Positions 47,001 to 56,812 of a DNA stretch of 64,000 nucleotides are shown piece after piece. Below the pieces are notes generated by a model. It searched no databases, was not told the DNA's origin, and saw only the letters and a program-made list of their open reading frames with translations. Source of the stretch: Helicobacter canis (lineage in GTDB: Bacteria; Campylobacterota; Campylobacteria; Campylobacterales; Helicobacteraceae); NCBI RefSeq assembly GCF_900451095.1, contig NZ_UGHV01000001.1, forward strand, positions 1,674,001 to 1,738,000. Direction: 5' to 3'. Each line of letters starts with the position of its first letter. The first letter of the stretch is position 1. The position numbers and the translations under genes were made by a program.

Positions 47001-47254
47001 CGCATAGTGGCAGTGAAAGTTTGGAGATTTTTGAGATTCTTTAGCTTGGCTTCTTGCTTTTGGATAATCTCCTTTTCTATCTCATAGGGCGAGGCACCTG
47101 CATAGTAGGTATAGATACCAATCGTAGGGCGCGTGGTCTGGGGCAGAAGCTGGTAGGGGATCTTCACAAATGCGATACAGCCAAAAAGTGTGATAAATAT
47201 CGCCACCACGCTGGCAAAAACCGGACGCGTTAGGAAAAATGCGACAATATTCAT
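44090..47254 (-). CDS. RND family efflux permease
   Basis: A 1054-residue AcrB/Hef-type inner-membrane pump. It has the RND topology (one span, a large periplasmic loop, a block of spans from about 335, a second loop, a final block). Motifs include LPQTTRPTIGIYTYYAGASPYEIEKE near the start, FISFAISMVIDSAIVVLES-like helix 4 with its acidic residue, and VGSVVNNAILIIY near 955. It lies 9 bp after the adaptor gene. No TolC-type outer membrane gene is adjacent, so a channel from elsewhere is probably used. The stop lies within about 10 bp of a 12-mer repeat. Substrates cannot be predicted. Confidence 0.93.
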   Translation of the reverse strand: MNIVAFFLTRPVFASVVAIFITLFGCIAFVKIPYQLLPQTTRPTIGIYTYYAGASPYEIEKEIIQKQEAKLKNLKNLQTFTATMRDGIGIVNLEFGLESDLRSAFVEVSAKLEEITGYPEGVQKPIVKTTGETIPVSVYLFVSLKETIFSIDQDGGVDSAIDTYKGIIESEVLPHYERIAGVGEVILAGGVQPQVQIVLNTAQLAFNNITIQDIINAINKQNHNISAGSIDFDQHNYRVQTIGEYRSLDEVLNTIIRVQNGKITRLKDIASVQQGYSSKTSYNRHNHEQVLSIQIRPTADANILEMTESIKALTQKLNDQVLPRELEITWGRDQSGFILNAISQVKQSVLLGMVLAIAVLLLFLRNGISLIILSLVIPLSIIGTFIVLHIFGRTLNIISLAGISFAISMVIDSAIVVLESIIRNRAKTPTSPVESTLIGVREVIGALFASSITTIAIFVPIFYLKDEAGQLFADIGIAASSAIVLAFVICVIIVPAFLLLFLRRSKPQNPLSQRLGAFGLRCGDYIMRLVHKCVQSSRARFYTIAGFLGFCLLFSYFTFPKTDYLPRGEQNFIIAYISTAPGLSYNEKRYIVDQISQQIEPFVCRYERDALGQELRDTCIKSQDASEQEEVPMIKNFYIGAGSSISFYLIAQDPKQSGKLIKFAKQAIEQVPGVSGVVLRQQIFSGASSSSIDINVSGDNLEQIFAASAHIKSQLKEHFSDVNVRVVPGIGTNNREINLYPNDFALLENKLDVASFGNIVSVLLGGKSLGSVKIDDGYVDLMLQSQENREKKNSPEDILYAPIYAPNGKVVMLGALSEVESTLGVSTIRHFEQKRNVLLILNPSGNTPLEEFITTIRKEVIAPIAQSYPDLHITLNGNADKLSTLKNELLGGFLLAVAITYLILCALYGSFFYPLLIIASVPLAVSGGLMGLFFTNHFIAPQNLDVMTMLGFIILVGSVVNNAILIIYQARINFYTYKMPWTQSVLDSTKTRLSPIYMSMLTSVLALLPLVVFAGEGSEIYRGLGAVLIGGLFFSTIVSVFIIPAMLLSIKPRS

Positions 47255-47263
47255 TTGCGTGCT

Positions 47264-48292
47264 TTATTTAAGCTCGATGATATGCACTTGCGTGCCATTT
47301 TGTAGATTTTCCTGCCCGCGCAGCACGAGAGAATCTGCTTCTGTAAGCTTGGCACGCACAAGCATTTGAAAATCCTGTGTGCCTAGAATCTCTACTGGGA
47401 TTTGCTCTGCTTTTTGCGCACGGATAGCAAAGACATAGGGCTTATTATCCTTATAGACAACACTGCCGCGCGGGATAATAAAGCCCTTTTGACCACCGCT
47501 AACATCAAGCAACACGCGCGCCGCCATACCATCTAAAAAGCTTCCATCATTACGCACAGCAATATACACAGGAAATGTCCTAGAGAGCGTATCAGCACGG
47601 GGGATAAGTGCTGAAATAAAGCCTTGATATTCTTTGCCACCGATATGGAGCTTGACCTTTTGCTTTGCTTTTAGCGTCCGCACCACAGAGCTTGGCACAT
47701 CAATGATCACCTCTGTATCACGCGAGTTTAGGATCTGGCATATCACCGCCCCTGCTTGCACCCACTCGCCCTTATGCACGCGCCGCTCCACGACAATGCC
47801 ATCAAAAGGCGCGTAGATGATCTTTTGATCTTTTTGGACTTTGGAGATAGCAAGCTCACCTAGCAAGGCTTCTATCCTAGCTTCTTGGGATTTGACTTCA
47901 TATTCTAGATTTTCATACTGCTGGATAGAAATTGATTGGGACTGCAAGAGATTTTTGTAGCGTTCTAGCTCATTTTTCTGCCGCTCTAGTGTGTAGCGCG
48001 CATCGGCGATCTTTGCTTGTTTGATTTTAATATCTTCTAAAAGCAGGGCAGAATCTAGCGCGATAAGCTTCTGCCCCTTTTTGACATTATCACCGATAGA
48101 GAAATACACCCCCTCTACCATACCTTGCGCAGAAGTAGCCACAGAGCTAGTCTCCTTAAAGCGCACACTACCCACAAAGCTCTCTACCTTGCTTAAGACA
48201 CCATACTTAATCTCAGCACTCTCCACAGGGACGCTCTTTGCCACTCCTAATTGCAAAAAAGCCGCACAAAACAAAACGCTGACTTTTTTCAT
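47264..48292 (-). CDS. Periplasmic adaptor (membrane fusion protein) of the RND pump
   Basis: A 342-residue protein with an N-terminal signal peptide (LFCAAFLQLGVAKS), a lipoyl-like half (GMVEGVYFSIGDNVKKGQKLIALDS), a coiled-coil hairpin of about 60 residues, the second lipoyl half (IYAPFDGIVVERRVHKGEWVQAG) and beta-barrel domains. It bridges the inner-membrane pump to an outer-membrane channel. Overlaps the regulator gene by four bases. Confidence 0.92.
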   Translation of the reverse strand: MKKVSVLFCAAFLQLGVAKSVPVESAEIKYGVLSKVESFVGSVRFKETSSVATSAQGMVEGVYFSIGDNVKKGQKLIALDSALLLEDIKIKQAKIADARYTLERQKNELERYKNLLQSQSISIQQYENLEYEVKSQEARIEALLGELAISKVQKDQKIIYAPFDGIVVERRVHKGEWVQAGAVICQILNSRDTEVIIDVPSSVVRTLKAKQKVKLHIGGKEYQGFISALIPRADTLSRTFPVYIAVRNDGSFLDGMAARVLLDVSGGQKGFIIPRGSVVYKDNKPYVFAIRAQKAEQIPVEILGTQDFQMLVRAKLTEADSLVLRGQENLQNGTQVHIIELK

Positions 48293-48735
48293 TGTAATGC
48301 TACTTTCTCAATTTTTTCAAGCAAACTACGCAAAAGGACTTGGTCTTGCTCGCTTAATGCCGTATCAAAGAGCATATCCATTTTGTCTTTTAGCACTGAA
48401 GCTTCTTCTAGCTTTTGTAGCCCTGCTTGCGTGATATGCACATACGCTACACGCTTATCCTTTGGATCTCTATACTTGCTAATAAAGCCCTTCTTCTCAA
48501 GGGTGGAGAGTAGGCGTGATGTTGTTGTAATATCCTTTAGCAAGGCTTGTGCAAGATCACTTACACGCACCTTCTTGTCCATTGAATGCAGGATATGTAG
48601 CACCCAGAGCTGCTCTAGCCCGATACCAAAAGGACGCAGAAGGCTTATCATATAAGTCTCAAGCAAGCGTGCCGTATGCCCGAAAAACGCCCCTACACTC
48701 TTTTGCTGTAAGTCTTTTTTATTACAAAGTGCCAT
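48289..48735 (-). CDS. MarR family transcriptional regulator
   Basis: A 148-residue winged-helix protein. The recognition region VRVSDLAQALLKDITTTSRLLSTLEKKGFISKYRDPKDKRVAYVHIT is the MarR helix-turn-helix and wing with the conserved D-x-R motif. As first gene of the operon it probably represses the pump and itself (inference). The ATG at 48735 has GGAGAAAGG upstream. Confidence 0.92.
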   Translation of the reverse strand: MALCNKKDLQQKSVGAFFGHTARLLETYMISLLRPFGIGLEQLWVLHILHSMDKKVRVSDLAQALLKDITTTSRLLSTLEKKGFISKYRDPKDKRVAYVHITQAGLQKLEEASVLKDKMDMLFDTALSEQDQVLLRSLLEKIEKVALQ

Positions 48736-48754
48736 ACCTTTCTCCACTGCTATG

Positions 48755-49582
48755 CTAGATCTTTTGGATATAAGCGACTACTTCTTGCACAATCCAATCC
48801 GGTGTAGAAGCCCCAGCAGTGATCCCACATATTTGCTTCCCTACAAACCAGCTAGAATCTATCTCGCTTGTATCTTCCACAAGATAGCTATCCTTGCAAT
48901 GCTCAAGCGCAATGTTTAAGAGCTGCTTGGTGTTGGAAGAAGTTTTACCACCTACTATAATCATAATATCCACCTCCTTGCTAAGCTCCTTACACGCGCG
49001 TTGATTGTCAAAAGTCGCATTGCAGATCGTATTAAACACGCGCACTTCTGCGCAGTTTTCTATAAGATAGCAGGCAATTTGGCTAAATTTTTCTATCTGT
49101 TTGGTTGTTTGAGAAATGAGCGCGACTTTTTTGCGCTTAAAGCTATGCTGCTGCAGCTCCTCTAGGCTTGCTACCACAAGCGCACCATTTTTCGCATAGC
49201 TTTTCACGCCCTTGATCTCTGGGTGATCTTCATCACCAAAAATCACCACCTCATAGCCCTCTTCGCTCATTTTCTCCACGATTTGCTGCGGCTTTGTTAC
49301 AAAAGGGCAAGTCGCATCAACTATACGCACAGGCTTTGTGGCGATTGACTCTAGCACTTGTTTGGGTATGCCGTGTGTGCGGATAATGAGTGTAGAGCCA
49401 TCTTGTATATCATCATAAGTTTCTTTAAGCCCCACATTGAAGTCGTTTTTTAGGCGGTTGATTTCTTGGTAATTATGGATAAGTGGTCCTAGCGTGGAGC
49501 TGTTTTTGTTCTTTTCAGCGATTTTTATGGCTCTGCGCACCCCAAAGCAAAATCCCAGCTTTCTAGCAAGTTTCACTTCCAC
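48755..49582 (-). CDS. ispH: 4-hydroxy-3-methylbut-2-enyl diphosphate reductase
   Basis: Last enzyme of the MEP isoprenoid pathway. The 275-residue protein has the three cluster cysteines in LGFCFGVRRAI (C12), VDATCPFVTKPQQ and FNTICNATFDNQRA, plus IIRTHGIP. It lies downstream of aroA, as in H. pylori. Confidence 0.96.
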   Translation of the reverse strand: MEVKLARKLGFCFGVRRAIKIAEKNKNSSTLGPLIHNYQEINRLKNDFNVGLKETYDDIQDGSTLIIRTHGIPKQVLESIATKPVRIVDATCPFVTKPQQIVEKMSEEGYEVVIFGDEDHPEIKGVKSYAKNGALVVASLEELQQHSFKRKKVALISQTTKQIEKFSQIACYLIENCAEVRVFNTICNATFDNQRACKELSKEVDIMIIVGGKTSSNTKQLLNIALEHCKDSYLVEDTSEIDSSWFVGKQICGITAGASTPDWIVQEVVAYIQKI

Positions 49583-49601
49583 GCTATCTCCTTAATTCTA
49601 G

Positions 49602-51170
49602 TTAGTCAAGCAAGCGCACTTCTGTCATCTCGCGCAAAATTTCTAAAAAATTAGGAAACGACACGCTTATGCACTCTTCATCATCAATCACCGCCCCTAG
49701 TCGCAGCCCCATAATCGCAAAGCTCATAGCGATGCGGTGATCTCCAAAGCTACGCAAGACTACACTAGAATCCACTTTTAGAATTTCAGCTTTTTCATCG
49801 AAAATCCTGCCGCCTGCGAGTTGGCTATCAAACACGCTTTTTATTTTTTCGTTCTGCGGTGTGTTTAAATTTTCGGCATTGTCCCTAGAATCCACTTTTT
49901 CACAAAGGCTATTTTCTCTGTCATTGCGAGACACTGCGTGAGCAGTGGCGTGGCGATCCACATTTTTTGCGGTAGCAAAAATTGGCATATTGCTAGAATC
50001 CACTTTGGGCGATTTTTGTGCGGTTTTTTCCAAAAGGGTATCGCCTAAACCCTCTATGATGAAGCCATCATCTTTTTCTTCACAAGTGATCCCTAGGGCT
50101 TTGAGATTGCTTATTACCGCGTGGATTCTATCGCACTCTTTTACGCGAAGCTCCTTGGCATTGCTCACCTCACTACGCCCACTAGCAAAGCAAAATGCTA
50201 TGGCAAGAGCTGGTAGCTCATCAATAAGCCACGAGATATTTTCACTAATAGCAATAGCCCTTAGCGGCGCGCTTTGCACATAAATATCGCCCACTTCTTC
50301 ATAGGCACACTCTGTGTGGTGATACTCAACAATCGCGCCCATAGATTCTAGCACTTTAAAGGCTTCTATGCGCGTGGGGTTTAATAGGACATTTTTTAAA
50401 AGCACACTAGAATCTGGCGTGATCGCCGCAGCTAGCGCGAAAAAAAACGCACTTGAAGGATCAGCGGGGATCACTATATCAAGCGGCTTTAGCTTGCGCA
50501 CTAGGGGTGTAATATGTATCGTGCTTAATGCCTGCGTGCTATCTCTTGTAATCTCTGCGCCCATACCACAAAGCATCCGCTCAGTATGATCTCTTGTGTG
50601 CTCTCTCTCACTATACACACTAGAATCCTTGGCAAAAAGCGCGGCAAGAATGAGTGCGGATTTTACCTGTGCGCTGGCTATCTCGCTAGTAAAGTTAAAG
50701 CCTAGCAGCTCTCTGCCTACCACACTAAGAGGCGCATAGCCGCCATTTCTACTATAAATCTGCGCACCTATGCTTTGCAGCGGCTTTATTACGCGATTCA
50801 TCGGGCGAGCGTGTAGATACTTATCCCCACTTAGGACAAAGTAGCCATTTTGCGCACTTAAAAGCCCTGTATAAAGCCGCATAGCTGTCCCTGCATTCCC
50901 ACAATCAAGCACAGAGTCTGGCTCTGTAATCTTGCTAGGTGGTGTGAAGATAAAGTCCCCTTTCTCTCCTAGCTCCGTTACCTTTAGCCCGAGCTTTTTA
51001 GCGATCTCAAGGGTGTGGAGCGTATCTTGGGCGAGTAAGTAATTACGCACAATGCTTGGAGAGTCAGCTAGCAGAGCAAACATCGCACAGCGATGAGAGA
51101 TTGACTTATCTGGAGCGATAGAATCTATCTCTTTATGCAAGCCCTGCTTCACCGGAGCGATTGTGATCAT
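49602..51170 (-). CDS. aroA: EPSP synthase with an in-frame repeat insertion of about 93 residues
   Basis: Sixth step of the shikimate pathway. The protein is 522 residues; the usual length is about 430. Conserved parts are PDKSISHRCAMFALLA, LDCGNAGTAMRLYTGLLS, PADPSSAFFFALAAA, RVKECDRIHA and SFGDHRIAMSFAIMGL. Between GLGDTLL (ends near 380) and SFGDHRIAMS (starts 474) lies foreign sequence, DNA about 49752-50033. It is made of three 12-mers (49765, 49885, 49993), a unit of the second repeat (VDRHATAHAVSRND) and a module ending GRIFDEKAE that recurs in the hydrolase gene at 59674. The insertion lies in a loop between domains and leaves all catalytic motifs intact, so the enzyme may well be active. 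Confidence 0.95.
   Translation of the reverse strand: MITIAPVKQGLHKEIDSIAPDKSISHRCAMFALLADSPSIVRNYLLAQDTLHTLEIAKKLGLKVTELGEKGDFIFTPPSKITEPDSVLDCGNAGTAMRLYTGLLSAQNGYFVLSGDKYLHARPMNRVIKPLQSIGAQIYSRNGGYAPLSVVGRELLGFNFTSEIASAQVKSALILAALFAKDSSVYSEREHTRDHTERMLCGMGAEITRDSTQALSTIHITPLVRKLKPLDIVIPADPSSAFFFALAAAITPDSSVLLKNVLLNPTRIEAFKVLESMGAIVEYHHTECAYEEVGDIYVQSAPLRAIAISENISWLIDELPALAIAFCFASGRSEVSNAKELRVKECDRIHAVISNLKALGITCEEKDDGFIIEGLGDTLLEKTAQKSPKVDSSNMPIFATAKNVDRHATAHAVSRNDRENSLCEKVDSRDNAENLNTPQNEKIKSVFDSQLAGGRIFDEKAEILKVDSSVVLRSFGDHRIAMSFAIMGLRLGAVIDDEECISVSFPNFLEILREMTEVRLLD
49752..50033 (-). repeat. Repeat cassette inserted in aroA
   Basis: In-frame composite: 12-mer, second-repeat unit (about 49918-49962, TGTCATTGCGAGACACTGCG...GGCGTGGCGATCCA), 12-mer, AT-rich module (TTTTCGGCATT...TTCTGCGGTGTGTTT...ATCGAAAATCCTGCCGCC), 12-mer. 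The same order of parts occurs at 60322-60694. Confidence 0.85.
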
Positions 51171-51173
51171 AGC

Positions 51174-53516
51174 CTATCCCTTTAGCTTCGCACCAAATTG
51201 CTGCTCTAAGTGCGCTAGCACTAGCTGGATTCTACTTGCAAGCTCTTCTTCTGTAAGGCTTTTTTCCTGCGCTCTAAATACCAAGCGGATCGTAAGTGCA
51301 AACTGCGTATCCTCATAGACATCAAGCGGATAAATTGCCTCCAAATCTTCTACCTCCAACGCTTCAATGGCTTCTTGTATCGCGTGGAATGGCGTGCATT
51401 TATCGATGATAATTGTAATATCACGGATATTTGCGTGCAGCTTTGGATAGGGCTTGGGGTGCGCTCTAGTGCTAGCTTGCAAGGTGTGGATTTGCGCATA
51501 AAAGGCATCTTCTAGCTCTAAGGTTTTCTCAAAGCTTGGGTGAAGCTTGGCGATAATCCCCACAGCCTTGCCATTTTGCATAATATCTGCGCAAATGTGC
51601 GGGTGGGCATTTTTGGGCGGAGTGGGCGTTTTCACCAATGTGAAATCCCCTACAATCGCGCTAACTTCTTTAGCAAAGCTATAAAAATCCCATTTTTCCC
51701 CTTTAGGATAGGGGTAGGCTTCTTTTGTCTTTAGCCCACTTACAATAATGCCTAGCTCCTTGCGCTCTTGTCGTTTGGCATCATACACACTGCCAATTTC
51801 AAACAGCCTAATGCTTTTAAAGCCTAAGTTGTGATTGCGGCTCGCGGATTCAAAGAGAGCTGGGATAAGGCTCGTGCGTAGCGTGTCTAGCTCGCTTGTG
51901 ATTGGGTTTTGCAAATCAAGAGTGGATTCTAGCACTTGATAACCCCACTCAAGCAACTTAGAACGCTGATAAAACACATAGTGGATAGTCTCATAAAATC
52001 CAAGCGTAATCGCGCGTTTGGCGATGTCGCGCTTGTGCTGATACGCAAGTAGCGTGTCAGTAACATTGAGCTTTTGCTCACTTTTGTAAGGAAGTGATGG
52101 GATATTTTTGATCCCATAAATCCGCAAAAACTCTTCTGTAATATCCTGCACACTTGCAATATCGTGGCGATATGGTGGAGGCGTGATATGCAAAAACGCC
52201 CCATCACCGCTTGCTTCAATATGAAAATCAAGCTGTTTTAGCACGCGTGCGATCTCTTCTTTTTGCACATCTTTGCCAATTGCTTGAGAAATCGCGTGAA
52301 AATCCATAGTGATTAAGCACCGCTCACTCTCTTCAGCCATATCCAGCTCTTGAAAACCAGAGTAGATAGAACACTGCGTATAGGTATTAAGCAGCTCACA
52401 CAAAAGGCTAATCCCCATTAGCAGCTCTGTATTGCTCCCACGCACAGAGCGATAAGTGGTGATAGGATCTTGCTCTATATGATGCTGGAACAATACCTTT
52501 GCAAGCACTTCAGGTGGGACAAAGCTTGCTTGGATAATGGCAAGAGATGGGTAGGATTCTAGTGTGGGAGCGTAGTTTTTCACCCCAATGACACAAAGTT
52601 TATTGCCCTGTGTATCAAAGACACATTCAAAGCCCTGTTCATCTTGGCGCACTTTTAGGGCGGTCGGGGTCTGCGTATGCTCTGGGATAGGATAAATATC
52701 AAAAATCACACCACTCATATACATAGCAAATCGCTTGTGATTCTCTAGTGCATTATCACTCAAAAGCCCATTATACGAGAGCATAATCTGCTCTTGCAGG
52801 GCATTTTCCACGCTATCAATTTGCACGACTTTATACAAAAGCTTTGATTTTAGATGGCATTCTGCGGAGAGATTGATCGCGCGCCCTATCCCAAGAGCTA
52901 TGCCGTATTCTCTCTCTTTTGGCGTTTTAAGCATAAGATTATGCACGCACGCTAGCTCCCTAGCGATCCCTAGCACACATAAACAATCCCCTCTATTTGG
53001 CGTCAATGATACTTCGATGAGATATTGATTGAAAAAGCTATAATCACTTAGCTCCTTACCCAAGACAAGCTCACCCATACTAGAATCCAGCACCATAATC
53101 CCTTCATTAACCACACTTAGCCCAAGCTCTGTGGCAGAGCAGATCATTCCACAGCTTTGCACACCTCTTAGCGTGCTTTGCTTAATGGCAAAAAACGCTT
53201 CATTGTCGTTTTTTGATGGGAGTTTCGCGCCCTCTAGTGCTAGGGCTACAAACTGATCTTTAGCGACATTTTTCGCACCGCACACGATTTGCAGCGTTTT
53301 TTCTCCAATATCAACTTGACAGATATTGAGCTTATTGGCATTGGGGTGGGGGGTCTTCTCTACGACTTTGCCTACAACGACATTTTTAGGGATCTGCAGT
53401 CTATGGCAGCCCTCAACCTCTATGCCAATATCATTTAGCGTCTGGCAAATCTGGCTTATACTAAGCTGCTCTATATCTACAAAATACGACAAATAATAAC
53501 TAGAAACTATCATCAA
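51174..53516 (-). CDS. pheT: Phenylalanyl-tRNA synthetase beta chain
   Basis: A 780-residue subunit. It has the N-terminal tRNA-binding domain ([25 protein letters not shown]), B3/4 and B5 domains, and a C-terminal ferredoxin-fold anticodon-binding domain ([16 protein letters not shown]). One [12 protein letters not shown] peptide is from a 12-mer (51921-51932) at a conserved LQNPITSE position. It overlaps pheS by four bases. Confidence 0.96.
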   Translation of the reverse strand: MMIVSSYYLSYFVDIEQLSISQICQTLNDIGIEVEGCHRLQIPKNVVVGKVVEKTPHPNANKLNICQVDIGEKTLQIVCGAKNVAKDQFVALALEGAKLPSKNDNEAFFAIKQSTLRGVQSCGMICSATELGLSVVNEGIMVLDSSMGELVLGKELSDYSFFNQYLIEVSLTPNRGDCLCVLGIARELACVHNLMLKTPKEREYGIALGIGRAINLSAECHLKSKLLYKVVQIDSVENALQEQIMLSYNGLLSDNALENHKRFAMYMSGVIFDIYPIPEHTQTPTALKVRQDEQGFECVFDTQGNKLCVIGVKNYAPTLESYPSLAIIQASFVPPEVLAKVLFQHHIEQDPITTYRSVRGSNTELLMGISLLCELLNTYTQCSIYSGFQELDMAEESERCLITMDFHAISQAIGKDVQKEEIARVLKQLDFHIEASGDGAFLHITPPPYRHDIASVQDITEEFLRIYGIKNIPSLPYKSEQKLNVTDTLLAYQHKRDIAKRAITLGFYETIHYVFYQRSKLLEWGYQVLESTLDLQNPITSELDTLRTSLIPALFESASRNHNLGFKSIRLFEIGSVYDAKRQERKELGIIVSGLKTKEAYPYPKGEKWDFYSFAKEVSAIVGDFTLVKTPTPPKNAHPHICADIMQNGKAVGIIAKLHPSFEKTLELEDAFYAQIHTLQASTRAHPKPYPKLHANIRDITIIIDKCTPFHAIQEAIEALEVEDLEAIYPLDVYEDTQFALTIRLVFRAQEKSLTEEELASRIQLVLAHLEQQFGAKLKG

Positions 53517-54583
53517 AACTGCTCCAACAATCGCAAATCTGTCTCAAAAAAGCTACGCAAATCCCCAATGCCAAGACTTAGCATACAAAGCCGCTCTACC
53601 CCCATACCAAAGGCATAGCCGCTGACATCTTCATAGCCCACTGCTCTAAACACATTATCATCGACCATTCCGCACCCTAGCACCTCAAGCCAGCCAGTGT
53701 GTGAGCACACGCGACAGCCATTGCCCTGACAAAACACACAAGAAATATCCACTTCAGCACTAGGCTCTGTGAAAGGGAAAAATGATGAGCGAAATCGCAC
53801 CTTCACATCGCCAAACATATAGCGCAAAAAGCTCTCTAAAATATACTTCAAATGCGCGAAATTCACCGCCCCTGCCCTATCGACCACAAGCCCCTCTACT
53901 TGATGAAACATAGGCGAATGTGTGAGATCATAATCCCTGCGGAATGTCTCTCCGGGGCAGATCATCTTAATAGGTGGCTTTTGGGCAAGCATTGTGCGGA
54001 TTTGCACAGGGGAAGTGTGCGTGCGCAAAAGCTTATTATCGTGGAAATAGAAAGTATCGTGCATATCCCTTGCAGGGTGGTATTCTGGGAGATTGAGCGC
54101 GGTAAAGTTATGAAAATCATCTTCTACAAGCGGACCCTCGCACAGCTCATAGCCCATACGCGTGAAATACTCGATAATTTTGTCTTTTGTATAATTGATC
54201 GGGTGTCCTATGCTTCGCTTACTGCGTAGATTAAACAAGCTTACATCTACTCTTTGCGCGCTTAAAGTGGATTCTAGCTCTTGTGCTTCTAGCTCTTTTT
54301 GCTTGGTAGAAAAATGCTCCTCAAAACTCTTGCGCAACGCGTTTAAAGACTTGGCAAATGCCTTCTTCTCTTCTTCTGGCAGGGATTTTAGCGTGCTGAA
54401 ATACTCTGTCAAAATGCCCTTTTTGCCAACAGCCTTGATACGCACCTGCTCTAATGCCGCACTATCTTTAGCATAATCAATCATTGCTTCAAGCTCTGCC
54501 ATTGTTTGTGTGAGACTCTCTAGCGAATTGTTATGCGACAAAGTGGTGGTATGTGCAGAATCTTTTGTGGAAGTTTTTTGCAT
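53513..54583 (-). CDS. pheS: Phenylalanyl-tRNA synthetase alpha chain
   Basis: Catalytic class II subunit. It has motif 2 ([21 protein letters not shown]), the [15 protein letters not shown]-like region, and motif 3 ([14 protein letters not shown]). The ATG at 54583 has a strong AGGAG and gives 356 residues; an ATG at 54499 would give the usual 328, so the first 28 residues are an extension. LESTL near residue 105 is repeat-encoded (54266-54277). Confidence 0.96.
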   Translation of the reverse strand: MQKTSTKDSAHTTTLSHNNSLESLTQTMAELEAMIDYAKDSAALEQVRIKAVGKKGILTEYFSTLKSLPEEEKKAFAKSLNALRKSFEEHFSTKQKELEAQELESTLSAQRVDVSLFNLRSKRSIGHPINYTKDKIIEYFTRMGYELCEGPLVEDDFHNFTALNLPEYHPARDMHDTFYFHDNKLLRTHTSPVQIRTMLAQKPPIKMICPGETFRRDYDLTHSPMFHQVEGLVVDRAGAVNFAHLKYILESFLRYMFGDVKVRFRSSFFPFTEPSAEVDISCVFCQGNGCRVCSHTGWLEVLGCGMVDDNVFRAVGYEDVSGYAFGMGVERLCMLSLGIGDLRSFFETDLRLLEQF

Positions 54584-54634
54584 TCTATCTCCTAAAGTAA
54601 AGCTCGCATTCTAGCGTATTTTTCTTAAGGTTCT

Positions 54635-55720
54635 CTATGATCTATGCCCCCAATACGGCTCCTTGCCCTTGAGATAGCGCAGGCGATCTACTTCAAGCAG
54701 CACCTGCACAATCGCCTCAAAAAACGCGCGCGGGATTTCTTTATCTAGCTCGGCATCTTTATATAAACTACGCGCTAGCTTTGGGTTTTCAATGATTTCT
54801 ATGTCATTTTGTCTAGCAATATCTTTAATACGGATAGCAAGATGATCAATGCCCTTTGCCACGACCTTTGGCGCAGGATCACTCTTAAGATCAAAGGCGA
54901 TTGCCACAGCATAGTGCGTAGGGTTTGTAACGACAACTTTCGCCTCTGGGACCGCGCTCATCATACGATTCATCGCATTTTTACGCATAATTTGCCGTAT
55001 GCGTGCTTTTATCTCTGGATTCCCCTCGTGCTGGATAAATTCATCTTTGACTTCTTGCTTGCTCATTCGCAGTGTTTTGATGTATTGCCTACGCTTTAGC
55101 ACATAATCAATCAACGCCATAAGCGCAAACACCCCTAGCATAGCCCCTATTAAAATCAAGCTTTTATCGCGCCACCACAGCACTTGCTTGATTAGCTCAA
55201 AATGCGCCACCCCAGCAATATCGTGCAAAAATAACGCCAAAATAATCCCCCCAACCACCAATGCCACGATAACCTTTAAAGTAATCATTCCTCCATCAAT
55301 GAGCTTCTTGATAGAAAAGACATTTTTAAAGCCGCTAATGGGATTAATCTTGCTAAATTTTGGCTTGATCGCCTTTAGTGTCAGCAAGAATCCAAACTGC
55401 ATCACATTGCCCAGCACACTTGCTATCAAAAGCACCAAAAAAATGGGCAAAAGCATAATCCCAGCCGTGCCGACCAATGTCCAAAGGATCTCTGTAACAT
55501 CGCCTTTAGTTAGGTCTTCTTTGGGGAATGCAAGGGCATAGACATAAAGGGCGCGGATCTTTTCTAGCCAGAATGGAAACAGCACAAACAGCACCGCAAG
55601 CCCCACAAACATCACCACAACCCCGCTAACTTCTGGGCTTTTGGCGACATTGCCCTCCTGCCTAGCTTTTTCTAACTTATGCGAGGAAGGGGCTTCGGTC
55701 TTTTCTTGCTCATCTGCCAT
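54635..55720 (-). CDS. flhB: Flagellar type III export switch protein FlhB
   Basis: A 361-residue inner-membrane protein of the flagellar export gate. The N-terminus EKTEAPSSHKLEKARQEGNVAKS is typical; four membrane spans follow. The NPTH autocleavage site lies in VVVTNPTHYAVAI near residue 265. Cleavage there switches export from rod/hook to filament substrates. Confidence 0.96.
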   Translation of the reverse strand: MADEQEKTEAPSSHKLEKARQEGNVAKSPEVSGVVVMFVGLAVLFVLFPFWLEKIRALYVYALAFPKEDLTKGDVTEILWTLVGTAGIMLLPIFLVLLIASVLGNVMQFGFLLTLKAIKPKFSKINPISGFKNVFSIKKLIDGGMITLKVIVALVVGGIILALFLHDIAGVAHFELIKQVLWWRDKSLILIGAMLGVFALMALIDYVLKRRQYIKTLRMSKQEVKDEFIQHEGNPEIKARIRQIMRKNAMNRMMSAVPEAKVVVTNPTHYAVAIAFDLKSDPAPKVVAKGIDHLAIRIKDIARQNDIEIIENPKLARSLYKDAELDKEIPRAFFEAIVQVLLEVDRLRYLKGKEPYWGHRS

Positions 55721-56803
55721 CTAGCATACTCGTAGCTCATTATAGAGACTATCGCGCTCCACAGGGATAAATCCTGCATCTTTTATGGCGTGGATAAGTA
55801 TCTCTTCACTCATACCCTTTTTAGATTTTGCCCCAGCGGCAGATTGTATGCTCTCAAGCTCAATCGTCCCATCCATATCATCTGCGCCAAATTCTTGGGC
55901 TAGCAGTGCAATATTTATGCCCAAAGTCGCCCAATACGCCTTAATATGCGGAATATTTGCTAGCACGATTCGAGCGATCGCTATGGTCTTGATGATCTCT
56001 TGCCCGCTGGGTGGGGTTGGGGCGTTGAGATAGTTATTATCTCGCTGATAAAGCAATGGGATAAAGGCATTAAATCCGCCGTTTTTGGATTCTACAATCT
56101 GCCTATCACACTGCGCATTTGCTAAACGCAGTATGTGATCAAGCCTATGCTCGCGGCTTTCTATATGCCCAAAAAGCATAGTAGCGTTGCTCATTTTGCC
56201 AATGGAATGCCAATGCGTGTGGATCTCAAGCCACCGCTTAGAGCTAACCTTACCGGAGCAAATATGCTTACGCACTTTCTCATCAAAGATCTCTGCCCCA
56301 CCACCTGGCATAGAATCCACTCCCGCTTTTGCCATATCTTCTAGCACTTTTTGATACCCTACCCCAAACTTCCTATCAAGATAATCCACCTCCGCAGCGG
56401 TCATCGCCTTTAGGTGGATTTGTGGCACTGCGCGTTTTACCTCGGCAAAGCAGCTCATATACCACTCATAGCTATAATTTGGACTATGAGCAGAGACAAT
56501 ATGCACCTCCTTGGCACCATTTTTGTGCGAAGCGATTGTTTGAGCGATGATTTCATCAATGGTCATTTCATAGGGGTTTGGATTCTTCCTGCTTGCTGAA
56601 AATGCGCAAAATTTACACACATCTGCACAAATATTGGTGGGGTTGATATGGCGATTCATATTGAAAAACACCTTTTTGCCATATTTTTCTTCTCGCAAAG
56701 CATTTGCTGCTTGTCCTAGGGTGAAAATATCATACTCATACAGCTTGGCTAGCTCATTTGCGCTAAACTCTCTTCCTTGTAATACTTGATCTAATATATC
56801 CAT
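55721..56803 (-). CDS. mqnE: Aminofutalosine synthase (menaquinone pathway)
   Basis: Radical SAM enzyme of the futalosine route to menaquinone. Cluster cysteines C59, C63 and C66 are in CADVCKFCAFS. MPGGGAEIFDEKVR and HWHSIGKMSNATMLFGHIE are typical of MqnE; the related MqnC differs in this block. Length of 360 fits. The adjacent flhB starts one base after its stop. Confidence 0.9.
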   Translation of the reverse strand: MDILDQVLQGREFSANELAKLYEYDIFTLGQAANALREEKYGKKVFFNMNRHINPTNICADVCKFCAFSASRKNPNPYEMTIDEIIAQTIASHKNGAKEVHIVSAHSPNYSYEWYMSCFAEVKRAVPQIHLKAMTAAEVDYLDRKFGVGYQKVLEDMAKAGVDSMPGGGAEIFDEKVRKHICSGKVSSKRWLEIHTHWHSIGKMSNATMLFGHIESREHRLDHILRLANAQCDRQIVESKNGGFNAFIPLLYQRDNNYLNAPTPPSGQEIIKTIAIARIVLANIPHIKAYWATLGINIALLAQEFGADDMDGTIELESIQSAAGAKSKKGMSEEILIHAIKDAGFIPVERDSLYNELRVC

Positions 56804-56812
56804 ATATACCCT

